This document shows, one piece after another, positions 1 through 5,847 of a stretch of DNA of 5,915 bases (position 1 is the stretch's first letter; each line of letters opens with the position of its first letter). This DNA is from Lachnospiraceae bacterium UBA1778. Lineage in GTDB: Bacteria; Bacillota; Clostridia; Lachnospirales; Lachnospiraceae. Where the stretch lies: contig DCGM01000026.1 in the NCBI GenBank assembly GCA_002315255.1, positions 1-5,915 of the forward strand, written 5' to 3'. The notes beneath the pieces were generated by a model, which was not told the origin of the DNA, did not search any database, and worked only from the letters and a program-made list of their open reading frames with translations. Made by a program: the position numbers and the translations under genes.

Positions 1-1
1 A

Positions 2-67
2 GGAAACGAGCGTCTAGCGAAGGAGATGCATTATTTGATCAGTGACCGGTCTCACTTCGCACAGTAG
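2..67 (+). CDS. Possible 3' end of a convergent gene (partial, unidentified)
   Basis: One plus-strand frame is open from the left edge and ends at a TAG at 65-67. It encodes about 21 residues that read like an ordinary protein tail (charged and aliphatic residues mixed, e.g. RLAKEMHYLISD). If real, this is the C-terminus of a gene that starts outside the window and converges on uxaE, leaving only 8 bases between the two stop codons. A second frame is also open for 14 codons, to a TGA at 43-45, so the frame choice is uncertain. Twenty-one codons are too few to recognise a family, and the stretch could equally be non-coding sequence at the end of the operon. Confidence 0.25.
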   Translation, partial: GNERLAKEMHYLISDRSHFAQ

Positions 68-75
68 AAGCCTTT

Positions 76-1536
76 TCACGGGCGGAAGCCCCTATAGAGG
101 AGGTCCAGATGGCGGCTGATATGCCGGTCCACGCGCGCCTCGTATTCTTTCGCGTATTTCCGCCAGTCCGCATAAAGCCGGTCCTTAAACCGGAACGCCC
201 CGTCCGCATTCTTTTCATTTAAGATGAGCCCGTAGGTGATGTGGATCAGCTGGCGCGAATCATTGTTCTGGAAAAGTGCTGGAAGTTCCGCGTCCGTCAG
301 CGTATCAAGCGCCGGAATCTTCGAAAGGTCTGTCGTGACATGATAATACGCTGTCGCCTGCTCAAACGCGCCGTCCAATGCATACTGATGGACTTCGCGA
401 TAGAGCGCCGGATCATGCTCCGCGATTACCGCCATTGCTTCGAGCCAGTTCGTGCCGGCCGTCTTCAGATGGAAATTTCCGCCGGTATACTTTCCGACCG
501 TTTCGAAGACCGAAAACTTATCGGAGCCTGAATGGACGCTGATCTTATAGCCGAAATGCCGCGCAATCTTCGCGTGCGCCTCAAACTCGCGCTTAAACTT
601 ACTAAGATCGCCGATATAATCGATTCCCTTCTGGAATTCGCCGACGAAGCGCGGTGCGATTGTGACGACCTTCACGCCGCGTGAAATCAGCTCGTTCGCG
701 ATATAATAATGCTGCGCCGGTGTCGTCGGCGTCTCCGTTTCGTCAATCGACATCTCGAAGTCGAGGTCATCGCGTCCGTCGAAGAACTGATGGTAGATTC
801 CCACCGCAAAGTCGATCGCTTCGTTATAGATCAGGCAGTTCCGTTTAAAAGAAATCTCGTCAAAAGCGATTTCAACTCCGTCGACTGAAACGGTCTGATT
901 CATGTATTTCTTTTCAAGCTCCGGATTTCCGACATAATTCGCGCGGATTTCGTCCTCGGTCATTTTCATCACTTCATTGTGAATATGCTCTGAGCAGTCC
1001 AATGTGATCATCGTATAGCCGCAATCCAACGCATACTGAAGCTCTTCCGCTTTCTTTAAATGGTCGCCGTCTGCGCCGAAGCCACGCGTGAAGTCTTCGC
1101 GGAAGACACTGAAGGAAGCGCTGTCGAGCACATCATGGAAAGTGCGGTTCGTCAGATTCAGTTCGCGGATCGACTGCTGCGCGAGGACCGGATAAGCGTC
1201 ATATTTCTCGAACACGCGGATATGACCCGGCGTAGCGATTCCGAGGCGGTCGCCGACGCCGATCGAACGCTCTTTCCGAAGAACCGGCACCGGGGCCGTA
1301 AACGGGAAGAGCTTCCGAAGAACGACTGCATTGTCATGCGTGAGACGGCAGGCGATAAAAGCGCCCTCTTCTGACTGGAACTCTTCTCCTACGAAGCCAA
1401 ACCCGGCTGTCGCAACCAGAAAATCCTCGTCTCCGCAGTCCACCATGAAGGCGGTGCAACCATTTTCAGAATGGATAGATTTTTCATACAGGCTTGACTT
1501 TTCACAGTAATTTTTCGCGATTTTTTCGAAATTCAT
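76..1536 (-). CDS. uxaE: Tagaturonate/fructuronate epimerase (UxaE family)
   Basis: The 486-residue protein matches the UxaE family in length and overall character. The family, characterised in Thermotoga maritima, interconverts D-tagaturonate and D-fructuronate in the cytoplasm and so joins galacturonate and glucuronate catabolism. Conserved-looking stretches include RGFGADGDHLKKAEEL (about 151-166), TLDCSEHIHNEV (178-189), SIDETETPTTPAQHYYIANE (263-282), ISVHSGSDKFS (332-342) and GTNWLEA (361-367). The His, Asp and Glu residues in these are plausible metal or catalytic residues, but that assignment is inferred. There is no signal peptide or membrane segment. The ATG at 1536 is preceded by AGGAGG (1543-1548) with a 6-base spacer, so the start is secure. 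It is the last gene of the operon seen here, 117 bases after the LarA homologue, and a terminator-like hairpin lies just upstream. Some relatives act on free ketoses such as fructose or tagatose, so the exact substrate is less certain than the family. Confidence 0.88.
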   Translation of the reverse strand: MNFEKIAKNYCEKSSLYEKSIHSENGCTAFMVDCGDEDFLVATAGFGFVGEEFQSEEGAFIACRLTHDNAVVLRKLFPFTAPVPVLRKERSIGVGDRLGIATPGHIRVFEKYDAYPVLAQQSIRELNLTNRTFHDVLDSASFSVFREDFTRGFGADGDHLKKAEELQYALDCGYTMITLDCSEHIHNEVMKMTEDEIRANYVGNPELEKKYMNQTVSVDGVEIAFDEISFKRNCLIYNEAIDFAVGIYHQFFDGRDDLDFEMSIDETETPTTPAQHYYIANELISRGVKVVTIAPRFVGEFQKGIDYIGDLSKFKREFEAHAKIARHFGYKISVHSGSDKFSVFETVGKYTGGNFHLKTAGTNWLEAMAVIAEHDPALYREVHQYALDGAFEQATAYYHVTTDLSKIPALDTLTDAELPALFQNNDSRQLIHITYGLILNEKNADGAFRFKDRLYADWRKYAKEYEARVDRHISRHLDLLYRGFRP

Positions 1537-1557
1537 CGTTTTCCTCCTAAAAACGGA

Positions 1558-1587
1558 CCACGGCTGCCTTTTTCAGGCAGCCGGGGT
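1558..1587 (-). terminator. Terminator-like hairpin just upstream of uxaE (possible attenuator)
   Basis: A perfect 9-bp stem (1561-1569 with 1575-1583, 5-base loop GAAAA on the transcript) extends past one mismatch by three more pairs, giving arms of roughly 1557-1569 and 1575-1587. On the minus strand it is followed after CCG by a run of five T (1549-1553), then directly by the uxaE AGGAGG. This is the layout of a weak intrinsic terminator. There is no room for a new promoter between it and uxaE, so it should act as partial termination or attenuation rather than as an operon end. Confidence 0.5.
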
Positions 1588-1614
1588 GTGTTGGGTTGTA
1601 ATGCTTTCTTTTCA

Positions 1615-1641
1615 GTAAGGCGGCTGCTTCGGCCGCGTTAC
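1615..1641 (-). promoter_or_regulatory. Upstream hairpin in the larA-uxaE gap
   Basis: GTAA-G-GCGGC (1615-1624) and GCCGC-G-TTAC (1632-1641) are complementary except for one mismatch, forming a 9-pair stem around a 7-base loop. No T-run follows it. It starts about 12 bases after the larA-homologue stop codon on the transcript. Its arm at 1621-1627 is also complementary to 1577-1583 in the next hairpin, so the two structures can compete. The function is inferred: mRNA stability, or part of an attenuator. Confidence 0.45.
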
Positions 1642-1653
1642 AAGTAACCTTTC

Positions 1654-2931
1654 TTATCCGTTAAATTTCTCTTTATTGATCCAGAGTCCTAATGCCGGGT
1701 TCGGGATGAAGTAAATCTCTTCGCCGTCAACGGTGTTGTAACCGTAAGCGAGTTTCGTCGGATCATACTTCTGAATCATTTCATCGTAGTCCGCCGCCTC
1801 GAAGCCGACGCCTTCGATTTCTTCCTTCGTGATGTCCTTTACACAGTAAGTGATCGAGAACCGTCCGTCAGAAGAACCGTGAATCAGGTGAGCCGCTGCG
1901 CCCATATTGTCGCGAAGGTCCTGATTTTCCGGCTTCTTGAATTCTTCCAGCGTATGAAGCCGGCCGCGGTATCCGTATTTCCGGATCAGACCGTCGACAC
2001 TCATATCCTCACCGAAGCGCTTCACGCCGGGTGCTAGAATGATCAGTTCGCCATTGTCCGCCATCGCCATACGCGTACGGTAAACAGCTTTATTGCCAAG
2101 CCAGGTGCTCTTAAACTCGGACGGGTCGAGATAAACGACGCATTTCTTTAAGCCGTGTTCGACAAAGTCAATGTTCTTCTCCTGCGCAAGCTTGACTGCC
2201 TGGGTCAGACACTCGCGTCCTTCGCCGATAAAGAGACCATGCGTGCGGATATTTCCGCCGGGGGCCGTCGTGACCGTCAATGCGAACAGGATCGGGCGCT
2301 CATTGAGATAATGCTCCATGCCGTAGTCGAAAATCTTGCGGACCGGGGTGTAATCCTTGCCCATCATCCGCTCCATGCCGTAAACAGCGCCGACCATATG
2401 GGATTTATTGATCATGTCGCTTCCGCCGACACCGACAAACAGGTTCTTCGCATGGTTGGACATGCCGATTACCTCGTGCGGGACGACCTGTCCCGGAGAG
2501 ATGATCAGGTCATAGCTTTCATCCATGACTTTCCGGTTGACCTCGACAGAAACCGGATCGGTCCAGAGGCCTTCCGTAATCTCCGAAATATAGTCGCCCG
2601 GGACTTCGCCGAGTTTGACGACGTCGTGGCGCCAATCATGCTTGATCATCAGCTCGAACGGAATATCGCCGAACATCGCATCCCACTGCTCTTTCGAGAC
2701 CGGATCATGCGTGCCTAACGCCGGGAGAATGTCCACCTCAGCGCCGAGGTCCTTCAGCATATGATAATAAATGTTCGTGATCAAGCCCGCATTTGAATGA
2801 AAACGGGTGAAATCCGGCGGTAAGATCAGCACACGGTGAAGTTCCCTTCCTTTAAGGCTTTCCGCCAATGCGGCGCGGATTTCGTCGTTTGTGAGCCCGT
2901 TTTCGCGGTCCGCTATCTTAAAAATATCCAT
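1654..2931 (-). CDS. LarA-superfamily nickel-pincer-nucleotide hydroxyacid epimerase, probable D-gluconate/D-mannonate 2-epimerase
   Basis: The 425-residue length equals that of lactate racemase LarA (about 424). Residues of the LarA active site appear with matching spacing: D40 and R43 in PDFTR (LarA D72, R75), H75 in LGTHDP (H108), H152 (H174), K162 (K184, which carries the covalent nickel-pincer nucleotide) and H178 (H200, a nickel ligand). The 10- and 16-residue spacings from H152 to K162 to H178 are exactly those of LarA. The SGG before the lysine in lactate racemases is replaced here by SNHA, which argues for another substrate. LarA relatives include D-gluconate 2-epimerases. The neighbours gnd and uxaE make D-gluconate/D-mannonate the best guess, but this is inference. 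No larB, larC or larE is present in the window, so the cofactor must be made elsewhere. The start ATG at 2931 follows GGGAG (2937-2941) by 5 bases. Cytoplasmic; no signal peptide. Confidence 0.85.
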   Translation of the reverse strand: MDIFKIADRENGLTNDEIRAALAESLKGRELHRVLILPPDFTRFHSNAGLITNIYYHMLKDLGAEVDILPALGTHDPVSKEQWDAMFGDIPFELMIKHDWRHDVVKLGEVPGDYISEITEGLWTDPVSVEVNRKVMDESYDLIISPGQVVPHEVIGMSNHAKNLFVGVGGSDMINKSHMVGAVYGMERMMGKDYTPVRKIFDYGMEHYLNERPILFALTVTTAPGGNIRTHGLFIGEGRECLTQAVKLAQEKNIDFVEHGLKKCVVYLDPSEFKSTWLGNKAVYRTRMAMADNGELIILAPGVKRFGEDMSVDGLIRKYGYRGRLHTLEEFKKPENQDLRDNMGAAAHLIHGSSDGRFSITYCVKDITKEEIEGVGFEAADYDEMIQKYDPTKLAYGYNTVDGEEIYFIPNPALGLWINKEKFNG

Positions 2932-2958
2932 ATTCTCTCCCGATCGTCTTTATTCTTC

Positions 2959-2979
2959 CGGGGCGCCGCAGGCGCCCCG
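2959..2979 (-). other. GC-rich intercistronic hairpin between gnd and the larA homologue
   Basis: A perfect 9-bp stem, CGGGGCGCC with GGCGCCCCG, closes a 3-base loop in the 73-base gap. On the minus strand it is followed by an A-rich stretch rather than a T-run, so it is not an intrinsic terminator for the operon. It sits about 18 bases upstream of the GGGAG that serves the next gene. A likely role is protecting or separating the upstream gnd message, but that is inference. Confidence 0.6.
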
Positions 2980-3004
2980 CAGGTTCGTGCTTTTTCGATA
3001 AATC

Positions 3005-4456
3005 TTATGCGGTATACGTAGAAGCAGAGGTGTTTCCGCCGTGGCCGGTCCAGTTCGTGTGGAAGAACTCGCCGCGCGGGCTGTCGAGACGCTCATAGGT
3101 ATGTGCGCCGAAGTAGTCGCGCTGTGCCTGTAAAAGGTTGGCCGGAAGCTTCTCGGTCGTATAGCCGTCGAAGTAGCTCAGAGCTGAGGTCATGGCCGGA
3201 ACCGGAACACCGGCTTCGATCGCTTTCGCGCAGACCTTCCGCCAAGCCGGAACGAGCTTCTGGATGGTCGCCTTGAAGTACGGGTCCAGAAGAAGGTTCG
3301 AAAGCTCCGGATTATTATCGTACGCTTCCTTGATCTTTCCTAAGAAAACGGAACGGATGATGCAGCCGCCGCGCCACATTAATGCGATGCCGCCGTAATT
3401 TAAGTTCCAGCCGTAGCTCTTCGCTGCGGTACGCATTAAGGTATAGCCCTGCGCGTAGGAGATGATCTTTGATGCATAAAGTGCCTGACGGATCGCTTCG
3501 ACCATTTCAGCCTTGTCGCCGTCGAACGGTTTAATCGTGCGGCCATAAGCCTCAGACGCTTCGACACGGTCTTCCTTCATCGCGCTTAAGCAGCGGGAGA
3601 ATACCGCTTCACCGATCAGCGTAAGCGGAACGCCCTCATCCAATGCTGCGATGCCGGTCCACTTTCCGGTGCCCTTCTGGCCAGCCGTATCCAGGATCGC
3701 GTCGACTACATACTCGCCCTTTTCATCCTTATATCCCAGGATGTCACGCGTGATTTCAATGAGATAGGAATCCAGCTCGGTCTTATTCCAATCGGTCAGG
3801 ATATCATGCATCTCTTCATTGGAAAGGCCTAACAGGTCGCGCATCAGCTGGTATGCTTCGCAGATCAGCTGCATGTCGCCGTACTCGATTCCGTTGTGGA
3901 CCATCTTTACGAAATGGCCTGCGCCGTTCTCACCAACCCAGTCACAGCACGGACTTCCGTCCGCCACATGTGCACAGATCGACTGGAAGATCGGCTTAAC
4001 CGATTTCCAAGCTTCCGGTGAGCCGCCCGGCATAAGGGACGGTCCCTTTAAAGCGCCTTCTTCGCCGCCGGAAACACCGGTACCGATGTAAAGCTTGCCC
4101 TTGGATTCGACGTAAGCCGTGCGGCGCATCGTATCCGGGAAATGGGAGTTTCCGCCGTCAATGATGATATCGCCGTCCGACAGTAACGGAAGAAGCGTAT
4201 CGATCATCTGGTCAACAGCATCGCCGGCCTTAACCATCATGAAAACTTTACGCGGAGACGCCAGATTGTCTGCCAGTTCCTCGAGGCTGTGGCATCCGAT
4301 AAAATTCTTTCCTGCGCCGCGGCCTTCGACAAAGCTGTCAACCTTGCTCGTGGTACGGTTATAAACTGCTACGGTGAAGCCCTTCGACTCCATATTCATT
4401 GCGAGATTTTCGCCCATGACGGCGAGACCGATAATACCGATATCTGCTTTCTTCAT
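3005..4456 (-). CDS. gnd: 6-phosphogluconate dehydrogenase, decarboxylating (NADP-type)
   Basis: A complete 483-residue enzyme that oxidises and decarboxylates 6-phosphogluconate to ribulose 5-phosphate, yielding NADPH and CO2 in the cytoplasm. The N-terminal Rossmann domain has GLAVMG (10-15) and NRTTSK (33-38), whose Arg-Thr pair is typical of NADP preference. The substrate-binding signature GVSGGEEGALKGPSLMPGG (127-145) is intact, and the helical domain holds K184 and E191, equivalent to the catalytic K183 and E190 of the sheep enzyme. R446 and H452, which bind substrate phosphate from the partner subunit in the dimer, are also present. The C-terminus ends in a long Gly/Ser/Thr tail (about 470-483) like that of animal enzymes. 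The ATG at 4456 follows AAGGAG (4464-4469). It is the second gene of the operon, 93 bases after the kinase, with a tandem repeat filling the gap. Its place in a hexuronate operon suggests a route through gluconate. Confidence 0.97.
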   Translation of the reverse strand: MKKADIGIIGLAVMGENLAMNMESKGFTVAVYNRTTSKVDSFVEGRGAGKNFIGCHSLEELADNLASPRKVFMMVKAGDAVDQMIDTLLPLLSDGDIIIDGGNSHFPDTMRRTAYVESKGKLYIGTGVSGGEEGALKGPSLMPGGSPEAWKSVKPIFQSICAHVADGSPCCDWVGENGAGHFVKMVHNGIEYGDMQLICEAYQLMRDLLGLSNEEMHDILTDWNKTELDSYLIEITRDILGYKDEKGEYVVDAILDTAGQKGTGKWTGIAALDEGVPLTLIGEAVFSRCLSAMKEDRVEASEAYGRTIKPFDGDKAEMVEAIRQALYASKIISYAQGYTLMRTAAKSYGWNLNYGGIALMWRGGCIIRSVFLGKIKEAYDNNPELSNLLLDPYFKATIQKLVPAWRKVCAKAIEAGVPVPAMTSALSYFDGYTTEKLPANLLQAQRDYFGAHTYERLDSPRGEFFHTNWTGHGGNTSASTYTA

Positions 4457-4463
4457 TTCTTTT

Positions 4464-4469
4464 CTCCTT
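4464..4469 (-). promoter_or_regulatory. gnd ribosome binding site abutting the tandem repeat
   Basis: AAGGAG lies 7 bases upstream of the gnd ATG. It begins exactly where the last repeat unit ends (GATAAA of the unit runs into AAGGAG), so changes in repeat number would move the kinase stop codon relative to this site without altering the site itself. Confidence 0.8.
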
Positions 4470-4566
4470 TTATCTTTGTACGCGTGACTTTATCTTTATA
4501 CGCGCGGTTTTATCTCTGTACGCGCGGCTTTATCTCTGCACGCGCGGCTTTATCTCTGTACGCGCG
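4469..4566. repeat. 20-bp tandem repeat, about 4.9 units, between the kinase and gnd
   Basis: Units start at 4471, 4491, 4511, 4531 and 4551, with consensus TATCTCTGTACGCGCGGCTT on the plus strand. The units at 4511 and 4531 differ at one position. The 4491 and 4471 units, nearer gnd, have drifted more (TATCTTTATACGCGCGGTTT and TATCTTTGTACGCGTGACTT). The fifth unit, at 4551, lies inside the kinase gene and supplies its last codons; the stop codon spans the junction of the fourth and fifth units (4550-4552). Four of the five units carry CGCGCG, which is self-complementary, so neighbouring units could form 6-bp stems in the mRNA. The unit is not a multiple of three and has no spacers, so this is neither a coding repeat nor a CRISPR array. 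Confidence 0.95.
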
Positions 4567-5623
4567 CATTGCCTGCGTAAATGTCCCAAAGCTGCTTCTC
4601 GTCTGCCGGCTCGCCGTAATCGTTTAAGGACGATGCTGCGAGAACGCCGGAAGCCCAGCCGAACTGTAAGCACTTGCTGCTTTCCCAGCCGTTTAAGATG
4701 CCGTATAACAGGCCGCCGGTGAAGCCGTCACCGCCGCCGATACGGTCCATAACCTGAATCTCACGCGGTTCTTCGACATACCACTCGTCGCCGTAAAGGC
4801 CAATGCAGCCCCACAGATGCTCGTTTGCCGAAATAACCTGGCGGAGCGTCGTAGCGAATACCTGCGCATTCGAATATTTCTCCTTAACCTGAAGGATCAT
4901 TGCCTTAAAGGAATCGATCTTCGCAGCCAAGTCCTTACCGCCTGCTTCCGGTCCTTTGAAGCCTAAGCAGAGCTGGAAGTCTTCTTCATTGCCGACTAAA
5001 ATGTCTGCGCAGGAAGCAATCTCGGAGAACGCCTGCGAAAGTTCCGCTTCGCGGCCCTTCCAGAAGGTGGCGCGGTAGTTAAGGTCGAAGGAAACGAGCG
5101 TTCCGTACTTCTTCGCCGCTTTCGCAAGTTCGACACAGCACTTCGTCGTGTCTTCGCTCATGGCTGCGATCAGGCCGGAAAGGTGAAGGATGCCGACGCC
5201 TTCCTGTCCGAAGATACGGTCGATATCAAAATCATCTGCTGCCAGCGTGCGGCCGATTTCGCCGGCGCGGTCATTCCAGACACGCGGAGCGCGCATGCCG
5301 AAGCCGGAGTCCGCAATATTGAACTGATGGCGATAGCCCCACGGGCCGCCCTGCTCGACTTCTTTTCCTTCAAAAGCAATGTTCCGCGAACGGAGCTGGC
5401 TCTTAATAAATGCGGCGATCGGGCTGCCTTTGACAAACTTCGTCATAGCCAGGCACTCCTTACCAAGTGCGGATGTGACATTTAAAACGTTCGTTTCCGC
5501 GCTCGTGGCCTGCATATAAAACATATTGCTGTTCTGAACCGCCATACGGTCTACAGGCGTAATACGAACGCCCATACTGGTCACGCAGGCGACTGCATAT
5601 TTATAGTTTTCCCGGATTTTCAT
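4550..5623 (-). CDS. kdgK: PfkB-family sugar-acid kinase, probable 2-keto-3-deoxygluconate kinase
   Basis: The 357-residue ribokinase/PfkB-fold protein probably phosphorylates 2-keto-3-deoxygluconate to KDPG, the last step before aldolase in hexuronate breakdown. The C-terminal signature DRIGGGDGFTGG (293-304) gives catalytic base D299 and the GGGD anion hole. SFDLNYRATFW (178-188) is characteristic of KDG kinases in this family, and GNEEDF (211-216) is another family motif. The N-terminal PfkB glycine motif is divergent, reading TSAETNVLNVTSALG (40-54). A GTG at 5633-5635 would add four residues, but those bases form the GGAGG that serves the ATG at 5621-5623, so the ATG is the better start. 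This is the first gene of the operon, with a promoter about 35 bases upstream. The last codons and the stop are built from a tandem-repeat unit. A different sugar-acid substrate is possible, since gluconate kinase activity would fit gnd but is not usual for this family. Confidence 0.83.
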   Translation of the reverse strand: MKIRENYKYAVACVTSMGVRITPVDRMAVQNSNMFYMQATSAETNVLNVTSALGKECLAMTKFVKGSPIAAFIKSQLRSRNIAFEGKEVEQGGPWGYRHQFNIADSGFGMRAPRVWNDRAGEIGRTLAADDFDIDRIFGQEGVGILHLSGLIAAMSEDTTKCCVELAKAAKKYGTLVSFDLNYRATFWKGREAELSQAFSEIASCADILVGNEEDFQLCLGFKGPEAGGKDLAAKIDSFKAMILQVKEKYSNAQVFATTLRQVISANEHLWGCIGLYGDEWYVEEPREIQVMDRIGGGDGFTGGLLYGILNGWESSKCLQFGWASGVLAASSLNDYGEPADEKQLWDIYAGNARVQR

Positions 5624-5628
5624 AGATT

Positions 5629-5633
5629 CCTCC
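5629..5633 (-). promoter_or_regulatory. Ribosome binding site that fixes the kinase start
   Basis: GGAGG on the minus strand sits 5 bases before the ATG at 5623. It overlaps the alternative GTG start at 5635, which makes that upstream start unlikely. Confidence 0.85.
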
Positions 5634-5655
5634 ACTATGAGATTTTATTGTAATA

Positions 5656-5684
5656 ATTGTATCATAGCGTTCAATTTCTTTCAA
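5656..5684 (-). promoter_or_regulatory. Probable sigma-70-type promoter of the kinase-gnd-larA-uxaE operon
   Basis: On the minus strand TTGAAA (5679-5684) and TACAAT (5656-5661) are separated by 17 bases. This gives a start near 5649 and a leader of roughly 25 bases. An overlapping -10 choice, TATGAT (5661-5666), has TTGGAA 18 bases upstream. TTCAATT is repeated at 5670-5676 and 5680-5686, one helical turn apart across the -35 region, and could be a regulator site. Confidence 0.6.
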
Positions 5685-5688
5685 TTCC

Positions 5689-5730
5689 AATATTGCTTAG
5701 GTACGTGGGCTGATTAGTCAAATATTGCTT
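5689..5730. repeat. Direct repeat pair AATATTGCTT upstream of the operon promoter
   Basis: The 10-mer AATATTGCTT occurs at 5689-5698 and again at 5721-5730, 32 bases apart (about three helical turns). The first copy sits just upstream of the operon -35 region. The position suits a regulator binding site, but no known operator was recognised. Confidence 0.4.
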
Positions 5731-5781
5731 TTCTGTCGGAGACTTTTCTGCGACAGTCCTTCCATGAAGCCGTCTTTTCTG
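5728..5781. repeat. Three copies of CTTTTCTG with an inverted repeat
   Basis: CTTTTCTG occurs at 5728-5735, 5743-5750 and 5774-5781. Within this stretch CTGTCG (5733-5738) and CGACAG (5751-5756) form an inverted repeat around 12 bases. No T-run follows on either strand, so it is not a terminator. It lies between the two divergent promoters and could be a protein-binding region. The motifs are short and may be chance. Confidence 0.35.
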
Positions 5782-5805
5782 GCAAGCTGTCTTTTTCGAA
5801 AGCCC

Positions 5806-5834
5806 TTTACAATGCCCCGCGGATTTGCTATACT
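5806..5834 (+). promoter_or_regulatory. Promoter of the proline tRNA gene
   Basis: TTTACA (5806-5811), a 17-base spacer and TATACT (5829-5834) closely match the sigma-70 consensus, and TG at 5826-5827 adds an extended -10. Transcription would start near 5841, a few bases before the mature tRNA 5' end at 5848. Near-consensus promoters are usual for tRNA genes. Confidence 0.85.
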
Positions 5835-5847
5835 GTCTATTGCGTTT

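Noticed and set aside
17..60. Operon terminator downstream of uxaE (GCGAAG/CTTCGC and AGTGA/TCACT inverted repeats)
   Set aside because: The stems are short, overlap each other, and have no T-run on the minus strand, so no terminator can be supported within the window.
2155..2718. 187-codon plus-strand open frame opposite the LarA homologue
   Set aside because: It lies wholly inside a well-supported gene on the other strand, and its composition is that of an antisense shadow with no recognisable family motif.
1654..2931. Annotation as lactate racemase
   Set aside because: Cofactor residues are conserved but the SGG motif is not, and the neighbours process sugar acids rather than lactate.
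4469..4566. CRISPR array
   Set aside because: The 20-bp units are directly adjacent with no spacers, and no cas genes are present.
4289..4627. 112-codon plus-strand frame encoding repeated SLYAR-like residues
   Set aside because: The apparent peptide repeat is only the 20-bp tandem repeat translated. The frame overlaps the gnd start and the kinase end.
5170..5485. Open frames on both strands within the kinase gene
   Set aside because: They overlap the conserved kinase frame, have no ribosome binding site and match no family.
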